From positions 1-32,070 of the forward strand of contig NZ_CANRNX010000021.1 of NCBI RefSeq assembly GCF_947632075.1: a stretch of 32,070 bases of DNA, given 5' to 3'. Position 1 is the stretch's first letter; each line of letters begins with the position of its first letter. This document shows, one piece after another, positions 7,647 through 16,128 of the stretch. Under the pieces are notes generated by a model. That model searched no databases. It saw only the letters and a program-made list of their open reading frames with translations, and had not been told where the DNA came from. This DNA is from an uncultured Flavobacterium sp. Its GTDB lineage: Bacteria; Bacteroidota; Bacteroidia; Flavobacteriales; Flavobacteriaceae. The translations under genes and the position numbers were made by a program.

Positions 7647-9425
7647 TTACATTCTATTCGGAACTTCGATTCCTAATAATTGGAACGCGTTCTTGATAGT
7701 TTGTGCCACTTTGTTTGATAATTGTACACGGAAAATTTTCTTCGCTTCGCTTTCTTCACCTAAGATAGAAACCGATTGGTAGAATGAATTATATTCTTTT
7801 ACTAAATCATACGTGTAATTCGCTACTAAAGCCGGACTAAAAGCTTTTGCAGCTTGTTGAACAACCTCAGGGAATTGAGCGATGATTTTTAATAATTCTT
7901 TTTCTTTTTCATGTAATTCTGAAATCTCAACATTTACGTTGTAATCAAAATCTGCTTTACGTAAAATAGACTGAATACGCGCGTAAGTATATTGAATAAA
8001 CGGACCTGTATTTCCGTTAAAATCAACAGATTCTTTCGGATCAAATAAGATTCGTTTTTTAGGATCCACTTTTAAGATGTAATATTTTAAAGCTCCTAAA
8101 CCAATTATACGGTACAATTCTGATTTTTCTTCTTCAGAATATCCGTCTAATTTTCCTAATTCTTCTGAAATTTCACGAGCAGTTTTAGTCATATCAGCCA
8201 TTAAATCATCAGCATCTACAACCGTTCCTTCACGAGATTTCATTTTTCCTGATGGTAAATCAACCATTCCGTAAGATAAATGGAATAAGTTTTCAGCCCA
8301 ATCAAATCCTAATTTTTTCAAGATTAAGAATAACACTTTAAAGTGATAATCTTGCTCGTTTCCAACAGTATAAACCATACCATCTACATCAGGAAAATCT
8401 TTAACACGCTGAATAGCTGTTCCGATATCTTGAGTAATATAAACTGAAGTTCCATCTGAACGAAGAACTAATTTCTCATCTAATCCGTCTGAAGTTAAAT
8501 CAATCCAAACAGAACCATCTTCTTTTTTATAGAAAACACCTTTTGCTAAACCATCTTCAACAACATCTTTTCCTAATAAATAAGTGTTACTTTCGTAATA
8601 ATTACAATCGAAATCTACACCAATATTTTTGTAAGAAACATCAAATCCTTCGTAAACCCAACCGTTCATCATTTTCCAAAGTGAAACCACTTTTTCGTCC
8701 CCAGCCTCCCATTTACGTAACATTTCTTGCGCTTCTAACATTAAAGGCGCTTGTTTTTTCGCTTCGTCTTCGGTTTTACCTTCAGCCATTAAAGCATTGA
8801 TTTCTTCCTTGTAAGCTTTATCAAAAGCAACATAGTAATTACCAACCAACTTATCACCTTTTAAACCAGTAGATTCAGGAGTTTCTCCGTTTCCGAATTT
8901 TTCCCATGCCAACATTGATTTACAAATATGAATTCCACGGTCGTTGATTACCTGTGTTTTATAAACTTTTTTACCCGCAGCTTTGATAATTTGAGCTACA
9001 GAATATCCTAAAAGTACATTACGAACGTGTCCTAAATGCAATGGTTTGTTAGTGTTTGGAGAAGCATATTCAACCATTACTGCGTTTCCATTTTCATCTG
9101 CAGGTACATACCCGAATGTATCGTTTTGTTTAATTTCTGAAAATTGATTCGTATAAAAAGAATCTGCAATTACAATATTTAAAAAACCTGCAACCACATT
9201 AAATTTAGAAACTACCTCAACATTTTCAACTAAATAAGTACCGATTTTGGCTCCAATTTCAACCGGATTTCCTTTGATTAATTTTAATAAAGGAAAAATC
9301 ACAACTGTAATATCACCTTCAAAATCTTTACGAGTTGCCTGAAATTCAACTTTTTCTAGAGAAACTTCAAACAAACTTTGAACGGCTTGTTGTATATATG
9401 GAGTTAAAATATTTTGTAAAGACAT
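7647..9425 (-). CDS. argS: Arginine--tRNA ligase
   Basis: This class I synthetase joins arginine to tRNA-Arg in the cytoplasm. The 592-residue product has the N-terminal additional domain (about 1-100), the HIGH signature as ASPNTNKPLHLGH (HLGH at 130-133), the KMSKS-like loop as SGKMKSREG, and a C-terminal helical anticodon-binding domain ending ALVANYTYDLVKEYNSFYQS...LLGIEVPNRM. I chose the ATG at 9425. An earlier in-frame ATG at 9470 would add 15 residues foreign to the family, and a -7 element (TATCTTTG on the minus strand, 9454-9447) lies between the two starts. It is followed after 25 bases by the SGNH/MBOAT genes. This is probably a matter of shared transcription and not of function. 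Confidence 0.95.
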   Translation of the reverse strand: MSLQNILTPYIQQAVQSLFEVSLEKVEFQATRKDFEGDITVVIFPLLKLIKGNPVEIGAKIGTYLVENVEVVSKFNVVAGFLNIVIADSFYTNQFSEIKQNDTFGYVPADENGNAVMVEYASPNTNKPLHLGHVRNVLLGYSVAQIIKAAGKKVYKTQVINDRGIHICKSMLAWEKFGNGETPESTGLKGDKLVGNYYVAFDKAYKEEINALMAEGKTEDEAKKQAPLMLEAQEMLRKWEAGDEKVVSLWKMMNGWVYEGFDVSYKNIGVDFDCNYYESNTYLLGKDVVEDGLAKGVFYKKEDGSVWIDLTSDGLDEKLVLRSDGTSVYITQDIGTAIQRVKDFPDVDGMVYTVGNEQDYHFKVLFLILKKLGFDWAENLFHLSYGMVDLPSGKMKSREGTVVDADDLMADMTKTAREISEELGKLDGYSEEEKSELYRIIGLGALKYYILKVDPKKRILFDPKESVDFNGNTGPFIQYTYARIQSILRKADFDYNVNVEISELHEKEKELLKIIAQFPEVVQQAAKAFSPALVANYTYDLVKEYNSFYQSVSILGEESEAKKIFRVQLSNKVAQTIKNAFQLLGIEVPNRM

Positions 9426-9446
9426 TTTATTATTTTTTTGTGCTTG

Positions 9447-9454
9447 CAAAGATA
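9447..9454 (-). promoter_or_regulatory. Probable -7 element of argS
   Basis: The minus strand reads TATCTTTG, an exact TAnnTTTG match, 21 bases before the argS ATG at 9425. No TTG lies at the usual 18-20 base spacing, so only the -7 element is supported. Confidence 0.4.
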
Positions 9455-9601
9455 CGATTTTTAGCAGCAAAATTCTAACACAAAAATCTACAAGATTTCA
9501 CAAATTATATTTTTTTTAAAAAAAATCATATTTATTGTAACAAAGTTTCCATTCTTACTACTAATTGATAAAATGCAATAAATTACGCTGACATACTATG
9601 T

Positions 9602-9630
9602 TATACAAAGTAACCTGCTATACAAAATAA
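9602..9630 (+). repeat. Tandem 12-mer upstream of the outer-membrane receptor
   Basis: TATACAAAGTAA (9602-9613) recurs as TATACAAAATAA (9619-9630): 11 of 12 bases agree, with a 17-bp period, ending 13 bases before the receptor ATG. The 173-base gap between argS and the receptor holds no gene, and no plus-strand TAnnTTTG match was found in it. The pair could be a regulator site or chance in AT-rich DNA. Confidence 0.35.
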
Positions 9631-9643
9631 ACAAACTTAAACT

Positions 9644-12040
9644 ATGAGAAATAAACTACTTTTAATGGGAGCATTATTAACATCTGGCTTAATAAACGCT
9701 CAAAACCCAGGTTCAATTTCCGGATTACTGAAAGACGAAAATAGCAAAGAAGCTATTCCTTATGCTACAATTTCTGTAAAAGATGGAGACCAAATTATCA
9801 CTGGTGAACTTTCTGATGATAATGGAAGTTTTACAATTAAAAACATTCCTTTAAAATCAACAGAGGTTATTATAGAATATATTGGTTTCCAAACTTATAC
9901 TACAACGATCAATTTATCGGAAGAAAATAAAAAGTTCGATTTAGGAACTATCTTCTTAAAACCAGATGCAGAACTTTTAGATGGCATTGAAATTACAGCT
10001 GAACGTTCCGTTACTGAACAATTGGTTGATAGAAGAGTTATTCATGTTGGAAAAGATTTATCTACGGCTGGTGCAACGGCTTCAGAAATCATGAACAATA
10101 TTCCATCATTAAACGTTGACCAAGACGGAAATTTATCTATGAGAGGAAACGATAATGTTCGTGTTTTAATCGATGGGAAATTAACCCAAATGGATCCTAA
10201 AACCTTATTAAAACAGATACCTTCAAACTCAATTGATAAAATTGAATTGATTACGAATCCGTCTGCAAAGTACAATCCAGAAGGAATGTCTGGGATGATT
10301 AACATCATTCTGAAAAAAAACATGCAAGATGGTTTCAATGGAAGTTACACCGGAAACGTAACTTTAGCAAACGTTCCAAAATACAACCAAGGAATTGATT
10401 TAAACTTCCGTAAAGGAAAAATAAACATTTTTGGAAACTACAATTACAATAAAAACAAAACAAAAAATTGGGGTGAAATCACGCAATTAAACGACAATAG
10501 TAAACAACTTTTTAATATTTTAAACAAACACGAAACACATACGTTTAAAGTTGGATTTGATGTTTATGTAAATAGTAAAAACACGTTATCGTTTTACACC
10601 AATCAAAGTTTATCTGATGGTTTTGGAACTGTAGCAAATACCATTTTATATCCAACAGCAAACCCGTTTTACCAGACAGATAAATATACAGGAAATGATA
10701 ACAATCATATATATAATGCCGCTTGGAAAAAACAATTTGAGAAAACCGGTCAAGTATTAGATTTTGAAGTAAACTTCAATAGAACTATTCAAAATCAAGG
10801 AGCACAATTCGGAATTGCAGGAAATACAAACAATCCATATAAAGACGGCAGCGATAATAAAGTCGATGCGATTCAAGCGAATTTAGATTACGTGCATCCG
10901 ATTAATGAAGCTTCAAAATTAGAAGTCGGAGCCGAATATCGTAAAACCAACATAGATAATACTTACGCTACAACAAACATAATTGCTAATAATACAGATT
11001 TTACTTATGATGTAGGAATAGCATCTGCTTATGCAACTTTTGGAAGTAAATATGAAAAATGGGGCTACCAGGTTGGAGCACGTTTAGAAAAATACCAAGT
11101 GAATGCAAACTATGCCATATCTAACAATAAAGATAAATTTGAAGATGATTATTTAAATATCTATCCATCTGCATTTGTTAGCTACACGCCTACTCAAACA
11201 GATTTCTTTCAATTAAGTGCGAGTCGTAGAGTTGACCGTCCGAATGTTTGGCAAACCAGACCTATTCGTGATTACAGCACACCAAGAGTTACACAAATTG
11301 GAAATCCTGAGTTACAACCTCAGTTTACAAATTCGTTAGAATTTAATTATACGAAGATTTTAGGCGTTAAAGGAAGTTTATCATTCGGAGCTTATTACAG
11401 AATTATTTCTGACCCAATTGAAAGAACATTCTTTTTAGACACTTCATCACCAGAAGCTATTGCAGAAAATAAAATGATTATGAGTTACGGAAACTTCGAC
11501 CAATCTAAGGCTTATGGAGCAGAAGTTTCAGCAAATTATAAATTAACGAAATGGTGGGATATTCAGCCAAGCGTTGAATACTATTTCAGAAATCAAAAAG
11601 GAATTGTTTCTGTTTTAAATAGCCAAACCGGAGCAGAAGAATTTGAAAACAGAACGGTTGATAACGGAGTTTTTAATGCGCGTTTGAACAACAACTTTAA
11701 AATCACAAATAAATTACGTGCTTCATTATTTGGTTTCTACCGTGGTAATGCAAAAGGAATCAATGCAGAAATGAAAGCAATGTATAAAATAGATGCCGGT
11801 TTAAGATATGCATTCTGGGAAAATTCGGCAAGTGTTAGCTTAAGAGTTAATGATATTTTCAATACAATGAAAGCTGGCTTTGTTGGAGATTCACCATATC
11901 CACAAAAAGGAGAATTTACTTGGGAAAGTCAATCTGTATTTGTTGGATTACAATACAATTTCGGAACTGCAAAAAACAGAGCTTTACAACGTAAACACAG
12001 AGATAAAAATGAAGTACAAGGTTCAGGTGGTTTCTTTTAA
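9644..12040 (+). CDS. TonB-dependent-receptor-like outer-membrane beta-barrel protein
   Basis: The 798-residue protein begins with a signal peptide (1-19, cut after LINAQ). A carboxypeptidase-D regulatory-like beta-sandwich follows (about 22-105, SISGLLKDENSKEAIPYATI). Next is a TonB plug (about 125-230, ASEIMNNIPSLNVDQDGNLSMRG and GMINIILKK) and then a long aromatic-rich barrel to the C-terminus. This is the layout of the Bacteroidetes outer membrane beta-barrel family (OMP_b-brl_3 type) related to TonB-dependent receptors. The ligand is unknown: there is no SusD partner beside it and no iron-uptake gene. It stands alone between argS, which diverges, and a terminator at 12124-12153. It is about 5.7 kb from the benzoate cluster, so a role in aromatic uptake is not supported by position. 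Confidence 0.85.
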   Translation: MRNKLLLMGALLTSGLINAQNPGSISGLLKDENSKEAIPYATISVKDGDQIITGELSDDNGSFTIKNIPLKSTEVIIEYIGFQTYTTTINLSEENKKFDLGTIFLKPDAELLDGIEITAERSVTEQLVDRRVIHVGKDLSTAGATASEIMNNIPSLNVDQDGNLSMRGNDNVRVLIDGKLTQMDPKTLLKQIPSNSIDKIELITNPSAKYNPEGMSGMINIILKKNMQDGFNGSYTGNVTLANVPKYNQGIDLNFRKGKINIFGNYNYNKNKTKNWGEITQLNDNSKQLFNILNKHETHTFKVGFDVYVNSKNTLSFYTNQSLSDGFGTVANTILYPTANPFYQTDKYTGNDNNHIYNAAWKKQFEKTGQVLDFEVNFNRTIQNQGAQFGIAGNTNNPYKDGSDNKVDAIQANLDYVHPINEASKLEVGAEYRKTNIDNTYATTNIIANNTDFTYDVGIASAYATFGSKYEKWGYQVGARLEKYQVNANYAISNNKDKFEDDYLNIYPSAFVSYTPTQTDFFQLSASRRVDRPNVWQTRPIRDYSTPRVTQIGNPELQPQFTNSLEFNYTKILGVKGSLSFGAYYRIISDPIERTFFLDTSSPEAIAENKMIMSYGNFDQSKAYGAEVSANYKLTKWWDIQPSVEYYFRNQKGIVSVLNSQTGAEEFENRTVDNGVFNARLNNNFKITNKLRASLFGFYRGNAKGINAEMKAMYKIDAGLRYAFWENSASVSLRVNDIFNTMKAGFVGDSPYPQKGEFTWESQSVFVGLQYNFGTAKNRALQRKHRDKNEVQGSGGFF

Positions 12041-12123
12041 TTGATTTTGAATTAGTTAAAAATTAATAGAATCAAAACTGAAAAGCTTATAAAACCAAAA
12101 CTATTAAGCAACATGTAATTCTG

Positions 12124-12153
12124 AAAAAAGAGCTCAATATTGAGCTCTTTTTT
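12124..12153. terminator. Bidirectional terminator after the receptor
   Basis: A perfect 30-base palindrome, AAAAAAGAGCTCAAT joined to its complement, has A and T runs at the ends. It lies between the receptor and the convergent GNAT gene whose stop is at 12155. The remaining bases 12041-12123 show no gene. Confidence 0.85.
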
Positions 12154-12154
12154 A

Positions 12155-12619
12155 TTATTTGAATTCAAACTTTAATAATACCATATCTTTAAGTTGAATA
12201 CCATTTTCAAATATAGGTTTTGAATAATTTGTTACGAAAAAGTTTTTACGAACATCAAATATTACAAACTTGTTTTTTTCATAGAAATTAATTTGCCGAC
12301 TTGCAATATCGGGGGTTCCTAGAATTAGATTTTTGCAATTAGATTTTACTATTTTTTTTATTTCTTGAAGTAAAAAAGAACCAAAGCCACAACCTTGATA
12401 TTTTTCTGCAACAGCGATATTTTTAATTTCAACCGTTATTTCATTTATCTTATATAAACAAAAAACGCCAATAATTTCGTTATTTAATTTTGCTACATAA
12501 ACATCAGAATCAAAAACGTATTTATTAATTGCATCAATTGTTTCATCTGCCAAAAGTAATAAATCATAAGGCAGTTTTTCATTCTTATCTAAAAGGTAAA
12601 TTTGAATTTTATTGTGCAT
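12155..12619 (-). CDS. GNAT family N-acetyltransferase
   Basis: A 154-residue cytoplasmic protein with the GNAT acetyl-CoA site: the strand EIKNIAV (64-70) is followed by the pyrophosphate loop QGCGFG (75-80) in the Q/RxxGxG/A pattern and by helix SFLLQEIKKIV. A later NFYEKNKFVIFDV segment fits the C-terminal part of the fold. The substrate cannot be predicted. The gene follows a small KOW gene by 47 bases on the same strand and ends at the bidirectional terminator. The stretch is plain AT-rich sequence like its flanks. Confidence 0.8.
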   Translation of the reverse strand: MHNKIQIYLLDKNEKLPYDLLLLADETIDAINKYVFDSDVYVAKLNNEIIGVFCLYKINEITVEIKNIAVAEKYQGCGFGSFLLQEIKKIVKSNCKNLILGTPDIASRQINFYEKNKFVIFDVRKNFFVTNYSKPIFENGIQLKDMVLLKFEFK

Positions 12620-12666
12620 TTTAATTTTTTTTTAAGTTGTTACTCCAATACAGATTCAACATTTTT

Positions 12667-12825
12667 TTATAAGGTTTTAAATCGAATTCCATTATCTTGC
12701 AAAACAGTAATGGTAACATGCCCGGTTTTACTGATGTTTTTATCTTGAATATAACCAAATTTTCCTTTGTGAGTTCCACCAATTACTTTACAGAAACCTC
12801 CATTATTTAATTCATTTTCTTTCAT
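12667..12825 (-). CDS. Small KOW-motif protein, 52 residues
   Basis: A short frame runs from the ATG at 12825 to the TAA at 12667-12669 and gives 52 residues. The middle reads CKVIGGTHKGKFGYIQDKN, a close fit to the KOW motif (VxVIxGxxKGKxGxV) of ribosomal protein L24 and NusG, followed by SKTGHVTITVLQDNGIRFKTL. KOW units bind RNA or ribosomal partners, but the job of stand-alone ones is not known. It starts 5 bases after the stop of a broken VOC gene, which suggests the two were once one operon. The motif density makes a chance reading frame unlikely. Confidence 0.65.
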   Translation of the reverse strand: MKENELNNGGFCKVIGGTHKGKFGYIQDKNISKTGHVTITVLQDNGIRFKTL

Positions 12826-12830
12826 AGCAC

Positions 12831-13031
12831 TTAATTTAATATAGAAGCTTTTGTAATTTCTTGTCCAAATTGCAAAACATATCCGTTATTATCATAAACA
12901 GCAAACTCACGCATTCCGTACTCAAAATCTTCAATCGGATAACAAATTTCAATTTTGTTTTTTATTTCATTCCAAATTGAATTAACCTCCTCCGTTTTAA
13001 AATAAAAAAGAGGAAGGCTCTTTATAAAGCT
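12831..13031 (-). pseudogene. C-terminal remnant of a VOC/glyoxalase-family gene
   Basis: The minus-strand frame ending at TAA 12831-12833 is open up to about 13031 and reads like the last half of a vicinal-oxygen-chelate protein. It has FIKSLPLFYFKTEEVNSIW, then YPIEDFEYGMREFAVYDNN and GYVLQFGQEI, where the GMREFAVYDNNGY part is the usual C-terminal metal-site strand. About 67 codons remain of a family length near 120-130. There is no suitable start codon, and the upstream half is absent: the sequence runs directly into the sppA terminator and sppA itself. I read it as a truncated gene. A sequencing gap is unlikely, because the neighbours are intact. Confidence 0.65.
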
Positions 13032-13042
13032 TCCTCTTTTTT
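13004..13042 (-). terminator. Terminator of sppA, overlapping the VOC remnant
   Basis: The arms AAAAAAGAGGAAG (13004-13016) and CTTCCTCTTTTTT (13030-13042) are fully complementary. The loop region contains a second small palindrome, CTTTATAAAG. It lies 28 bases past the sppA stop. One arm and the loop are shared with the reading frame of the VOC remnant. Confidence 0.8.
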
Positions 13043-13070
13043 GAATTGAATGATATTGAGTAATTAAATT

Positions 13071-14837
13071 TTATTGAATTTTTAATTGATAAGGTAACAT
13101 TGCTTGAACACCTTCAGTTTCTTTTAAATAATTAACGCGGTTAAACAACTCGTAATTTTCTTTTCCAACAGTTTGGATGATTGCCTCCTGTTGTACTTCT
13201 TTAGCGTTAACCCCAATGATACCACGCACTAAATCTCTTAATTTAATTTCGTATTCTGGGTAATAATTTATTTTGTATTCAGAAACTCCAGCTTTCTCAG
13301 CAGCATAAGCAATTGCATCATCTAAGCCACCTAATTCATCAACTAATCCGTTTTCTAAAGCCATTGTACCTGTCCAAACTCTACCTTGAGCAATTTCATG
13401 AACTTGATCGTAAGTCATATTTCTTCCTGCCGCCACACGATTCACAAATGTGTCGTAAACACGAACGATACTTTCTTGAATAGTTTCTTTAAAACCTGGA
13501 TCCATTTCTGTAAACACACTGTAACCTGCAGCATTTTCATGAGTTTTAACCACTTGTGCATTTACTCCAATTTTATCTGCAACACCTTTAAAGTTTGGAA
13601 TTACTCCAAAAACTCCAATTGATCCAGTAATTGTAGAAGGTTCAGCAAAAATACGATCTGCGTTACAAGCAATATAATAACCGCCAGAAGCTGCCATATC
13701 TCCCATTGAAACAATTACAGGTTTAACCTTTTTAGTAAGTTCAATTTCTCTCCAAATAATATCAGAAGTTAAAGCACTACCGCCCGGACTATTTACACGT
13801 AAAACAATAGCTTTTACTTTATCGTTGATACGAGCTTCTTTTAAAGCACGATTAATAGAACCTTCGCCAATAATATTTACACTTCCTTCACCACCACGAA
13901 TTTCACCTTGAGCAACAATAACAGCGATTCGATCTTTTGCCTTATTTTTAGATTTTCCGAAAGTAGAAGTAACATAATCTAAAATATCTACTTTATTAAT
14001 GTCTTTATCTTTATCGATATTCATCGCTTTACGCATTCCGTTTTCATATTCATCGAAATAAGCAATTTTATCAATCAGTTTATTTTTCAAAGCTAATTCT
14101 GGAGTTCTTCCTTCTAAATTCGTAGCAATATAATTCAATGAATCTTTGCTAATATTTCTACTTTTTGAAATATCTGTAATTACATCATCCCAAATTGAAT
14201 TTAAAAGCTCTGTCATTTGCTCACGATTTTCTTCGCTCATAGTTTGCTGTAAAAATGGCTCAACAGCACTCTTATATTTACCATGACGAATAACTTCCAT
14301 CTTAACGCCAGATTTCTCTTGTAAATCTTTCATATATAAAATTTCAGAAGCTAAACCTTTGAAATCGATACTTCCCATTGGGTTAAGATAAATTGTATCT
14401 GCTACAGAATTCATATAATATTCAGATTGTGAATATCCGTCTGAATAAGCAACCACAAACTTTCCTGTTTTTTTAAAGTCAATTAATTTTTCACGAATAG
14501 CTTTACGTTGAGCAATTCCTAACATCGAAGCATTATTTTCAATAGAAATTCCTTTGATAGACGAATCTGATTTTGCAAATTCAATTGCGTTTAAAACATC
14601 TATCAAACCATCGTTATTTTTTTCTGAAAATTCAAAATCTGTAACACGAGTTTTTCCTCCGTAATCATTTGTTACAGCAAATAAATCTAATTTTATTACA
14701 GAATTGTTTTTTACAGATACTTTTTTTTCTGAGGAAGCCGAAACTGCTATCCCTACAATGAATAACAAAAAGAAAGAAAGCACACTAAAAAGTATGATTC
14801 CGACCATTGTAGCTAATACATTTTTTAAAAAATTCAT
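13071..14837 (-). CDS. sppA: Signal peptide peptidase SppA, 67 kDa type
   Basis: SppA is a membrane-bound serine protease that clears cleaved signal peptides. The 588-residue length fits the long double-domain form. An N-terminal membrane anchor spans residues 8-32. The first domain supplies the catalytic Lys in HGKYKSAVEPF (Lys189) and the second supplies the Ser in GDMAASGGYYIAC (Ser385), the same Lys-in-N-half and Ser-in-C-half dyad as E. coli SppA (Lys209 and Ser409). The SPGGS oxyanion region is at 351-355. It diverges from the folK fusion gene and has its own terminator. Nothing appears damaged. Confidence 0.95.
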   Translation of the reverse strand: MNFLKNVLATMVGIILFSVLSFFLLFIVGIAVSASSEKKVSVKNNSVIKLDLFAVTNDYGGKTRVTDFEFSEKNNDGLIDVLNAIEFAKSDSSIKGISIENNASMLGIAQRKAIREKLIDFKKTGKFVVAYSDGYSQSEYYMNSVADTIYLNPMGSIDFKGLASEILYMKDLQEKSGVKMEVIRHGKYKSAVEPFLQQTMSEENREQMTELLNSIWDDVITDISKSRNISKDSLNYIATNLEGRTPELALKNKLIDKIAYFDEYENGMRKAMNIDKDKDINKVDILDYVTSTFGKSKNKAKDRIAVIVAQGEIRGGEGSVNIIGEGSINRALKEARINDKVKAIVLRVNSPGGSALTSDIIWREIELTKKVKPVIVSMGDMAASGGYYIACNADRIFAEPSTITGSIGVFGVIPNFKGVADKIGVNAQVVKTHENAAGYSVFTEMDPGFKETIQESIVRVYDTFVNRVAAGRNMTYDQVHEIAQGRVWTGTMALENGLVDELGGLDDAIAYAAEKAGVSEYKINYYPEYEIKLRDLVRGIIGVNAKEVQQEAIIQTVGKENYELFNRVNYLKETEGVQAMLPYQLKIQ

Positions 14838-14916
14838 TCTTAACTTTATTAATTTAAACTATAAGTAGTAAAGCTTTATCTTTTGTTACAAAAAAACAAG
14901 AACTTTTTTGTTGAAA

Positions 14917-14931
14917 ACTACTTTAAGTAGT
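14917..14931. repeat. Small inverted repeat between sppA and the folK fusion
   Basis: ACTACTT and AAGTAGT form a perfect 7-bp inverted repeat around one central base. The half TAAGTAGT appears again at 14862-14869, near the sppA start. It could be an operator for the divergent pair; at this size chance is also possible. Confidence 0.3.
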
Positions 14932-14968
14932 GTGGTTTTATTTGATTGATATTTGTTTATTTTGCAGT

Positions 14969-16108
14969 ATGTACAAACAGCATCAGATAATTCTTTCGTT
15001 AGGAAGTAATCAAGGAAATAGAAAAGAAAATTTACAGCAAGCAATCAACTTAATAAACAATGAAGTTGGAAGTGTTATTGCTATTTCATCTGTTTACGAA
15101 ACTCCGTCTTGGGGTTTTGAAAGTGATACTTTTTACAATTGTGCGATTTTAATTCACAGCTTTAAACCAGCCGAAATTATTTTAGCTCGTTGCTTGCAAA
15201 TTGAAACGCGTTTAGGAAGGGTTCGAAATCAAACTTCAGGTTACGCTGCAAGAACAATCGATATCGACTTGGTTTCTTTCAACGAAGAAATTATCACAAC
15301 TGAAAACTTAAATATTCCACATCCGTTTGTGCAAGACAGAAAATTTGTATTACAACCTTGCAGTGACATAAAAGCTGATTGGATTCATCCGATTCTGAAA
15401 AAAAACTTTAAAGAATTATTAATTGAAACTGCTGACAATTCAGAAATAAAAAAGGTAGATGTTTTAGAAAACCCAATGGATAAATACACTTTCAATACAT
15501 TAAATTTTATTGCTATTGAAGGGAACATCGGTTCAGGAAAAACAACTTTAACTCAGAAAATCGCTGCTGATTTTAATGCGAAAACGGTTTTAGAACGCTT
15601 TGCAGACAATCCGTTTTTACCACAATTTTATAAAGATCCGGCTCGATATGCTTTTCCGTTAGAAATGTCGTTTTTAGCAGATAGATATTCTCAAATTTCA
15701 GAAGATTTAAGTCAACTTGATTTATTTAAAGATTTTATTGTTGCAGATTATTACATTTATAAATCGTTAATTTTTGCACAAATTACCATTGATGAAGATG
15801 AATTTCGTTTATACAAAAACATTTTTGATATTATGTATAAAGAAGTTACACAGCCCGATTTATACATTTACTTACATCAAGAAACGGATCGTTTATTAAA
15901 AAACATCAAAAAAAGAGGTAGAAGTTACGAATCTGAAATTCCAGCAGAATATCTGAACAAGATAAACAAAAGCTATGCTGATTTTATTAAAACCAACAAA
16001 GATCAAAACACTTTGGTAATTGATATGACAGAGATTGATTTAATCGAAAATCAAGAAGATTATATTTTGATATTAGATCAAATTCAAGAAAAAATAAAAA
16101 CGAACTAA
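14969..16108 (+). CDS. folK: FolK (HPPK) / deoxynucleoside kinase fusion
   Basis: This is one 379-residue chain with two enzymes. Residues 1-155 are 6-hydroxymethyl-7,8-dihydropterin pyrophosphokinase of folate synthesis: LGSNQGN at 11-17, ETPSWGF at 44-50, RTIDIDL at 95-101 and IPHP at 116-119. Residues 175-379 are a deoxynucleoside kinase: P-loop GNIGSGKTT at 185-193, LERFADNPFL at 208-217, FLADRYSQ at 235-242 and the lid KKRGRSYE at 314-321. It would phosphorylate a deoxynucleoside, perhaps deoxyadenosine or deoxyguanosine, for salvage. Such fusions are known in Flavobacteria. The start at 14969 (MYKQHQ) begins the FolK strand directly. An upstream in-frame ATG at 14930 would add 13 hydrophobic residues foreign to the family. 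The frame is continuous across the joint, so this is a real fusion. Confidence 0.9.
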   Translation: MYKQHQIILSLGSNQGNRKENLQQAINLINNEVGSVIAISSVYETPSWGFESDTFYNCAILIHSFKPAEIILARCLQIETRLGRVRNQTSGYAARTIDIDLVSFNEEIITTENLNIPHPFVQDRKFVLQPCSDIKADWIHPILKKNFKELLIETADNSEIKKVDVLENPMDKYTFNTLNFIAIEGNIGSGKTTLTQKIAADFNAKTVLERFADNPFLPQFYKDPARYAFPLEMSFLADRYSQISEDLSQLDLFKDFIVADYYIYKSLIFAQITIDEDEFRLYKNIFDIMYKEVTQPDLYIYLHQETDRLLKNIKKRGRSYESEIPAEYLNKINKSYADFIKTNKDQNTLVIDMTEIDLIENQEDYILILDQIQEKIKTN

Positions 16109-16127
16109 TTTTATTAGTTCGTTTTTT
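16096..16127. terminator. Bidirectional terminator between folK fusion and RNA methylase
   Basis: A 13-bp perfect stem (16096-16108 with 16114-16126) includes the folK stop codon in its 5' arm and has a 5-base loop. T and A runs serve both strands. The opposing gene stops at 16129. Confidence 0.85.
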
Positions 16128-16128
16128 G

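Noticed and set aside
9426..9470. Longer argS start at 9470
   Set aside because: The extra 15 residues do not fit the family, and a -7 promoter element lies between this ATG and the one at 9425.
10042..10338. Minus-strand 98-codon frame opposite the receptor plug region
   Set aside because: It is a shadow of a conserved coding region with no motif or start signals.
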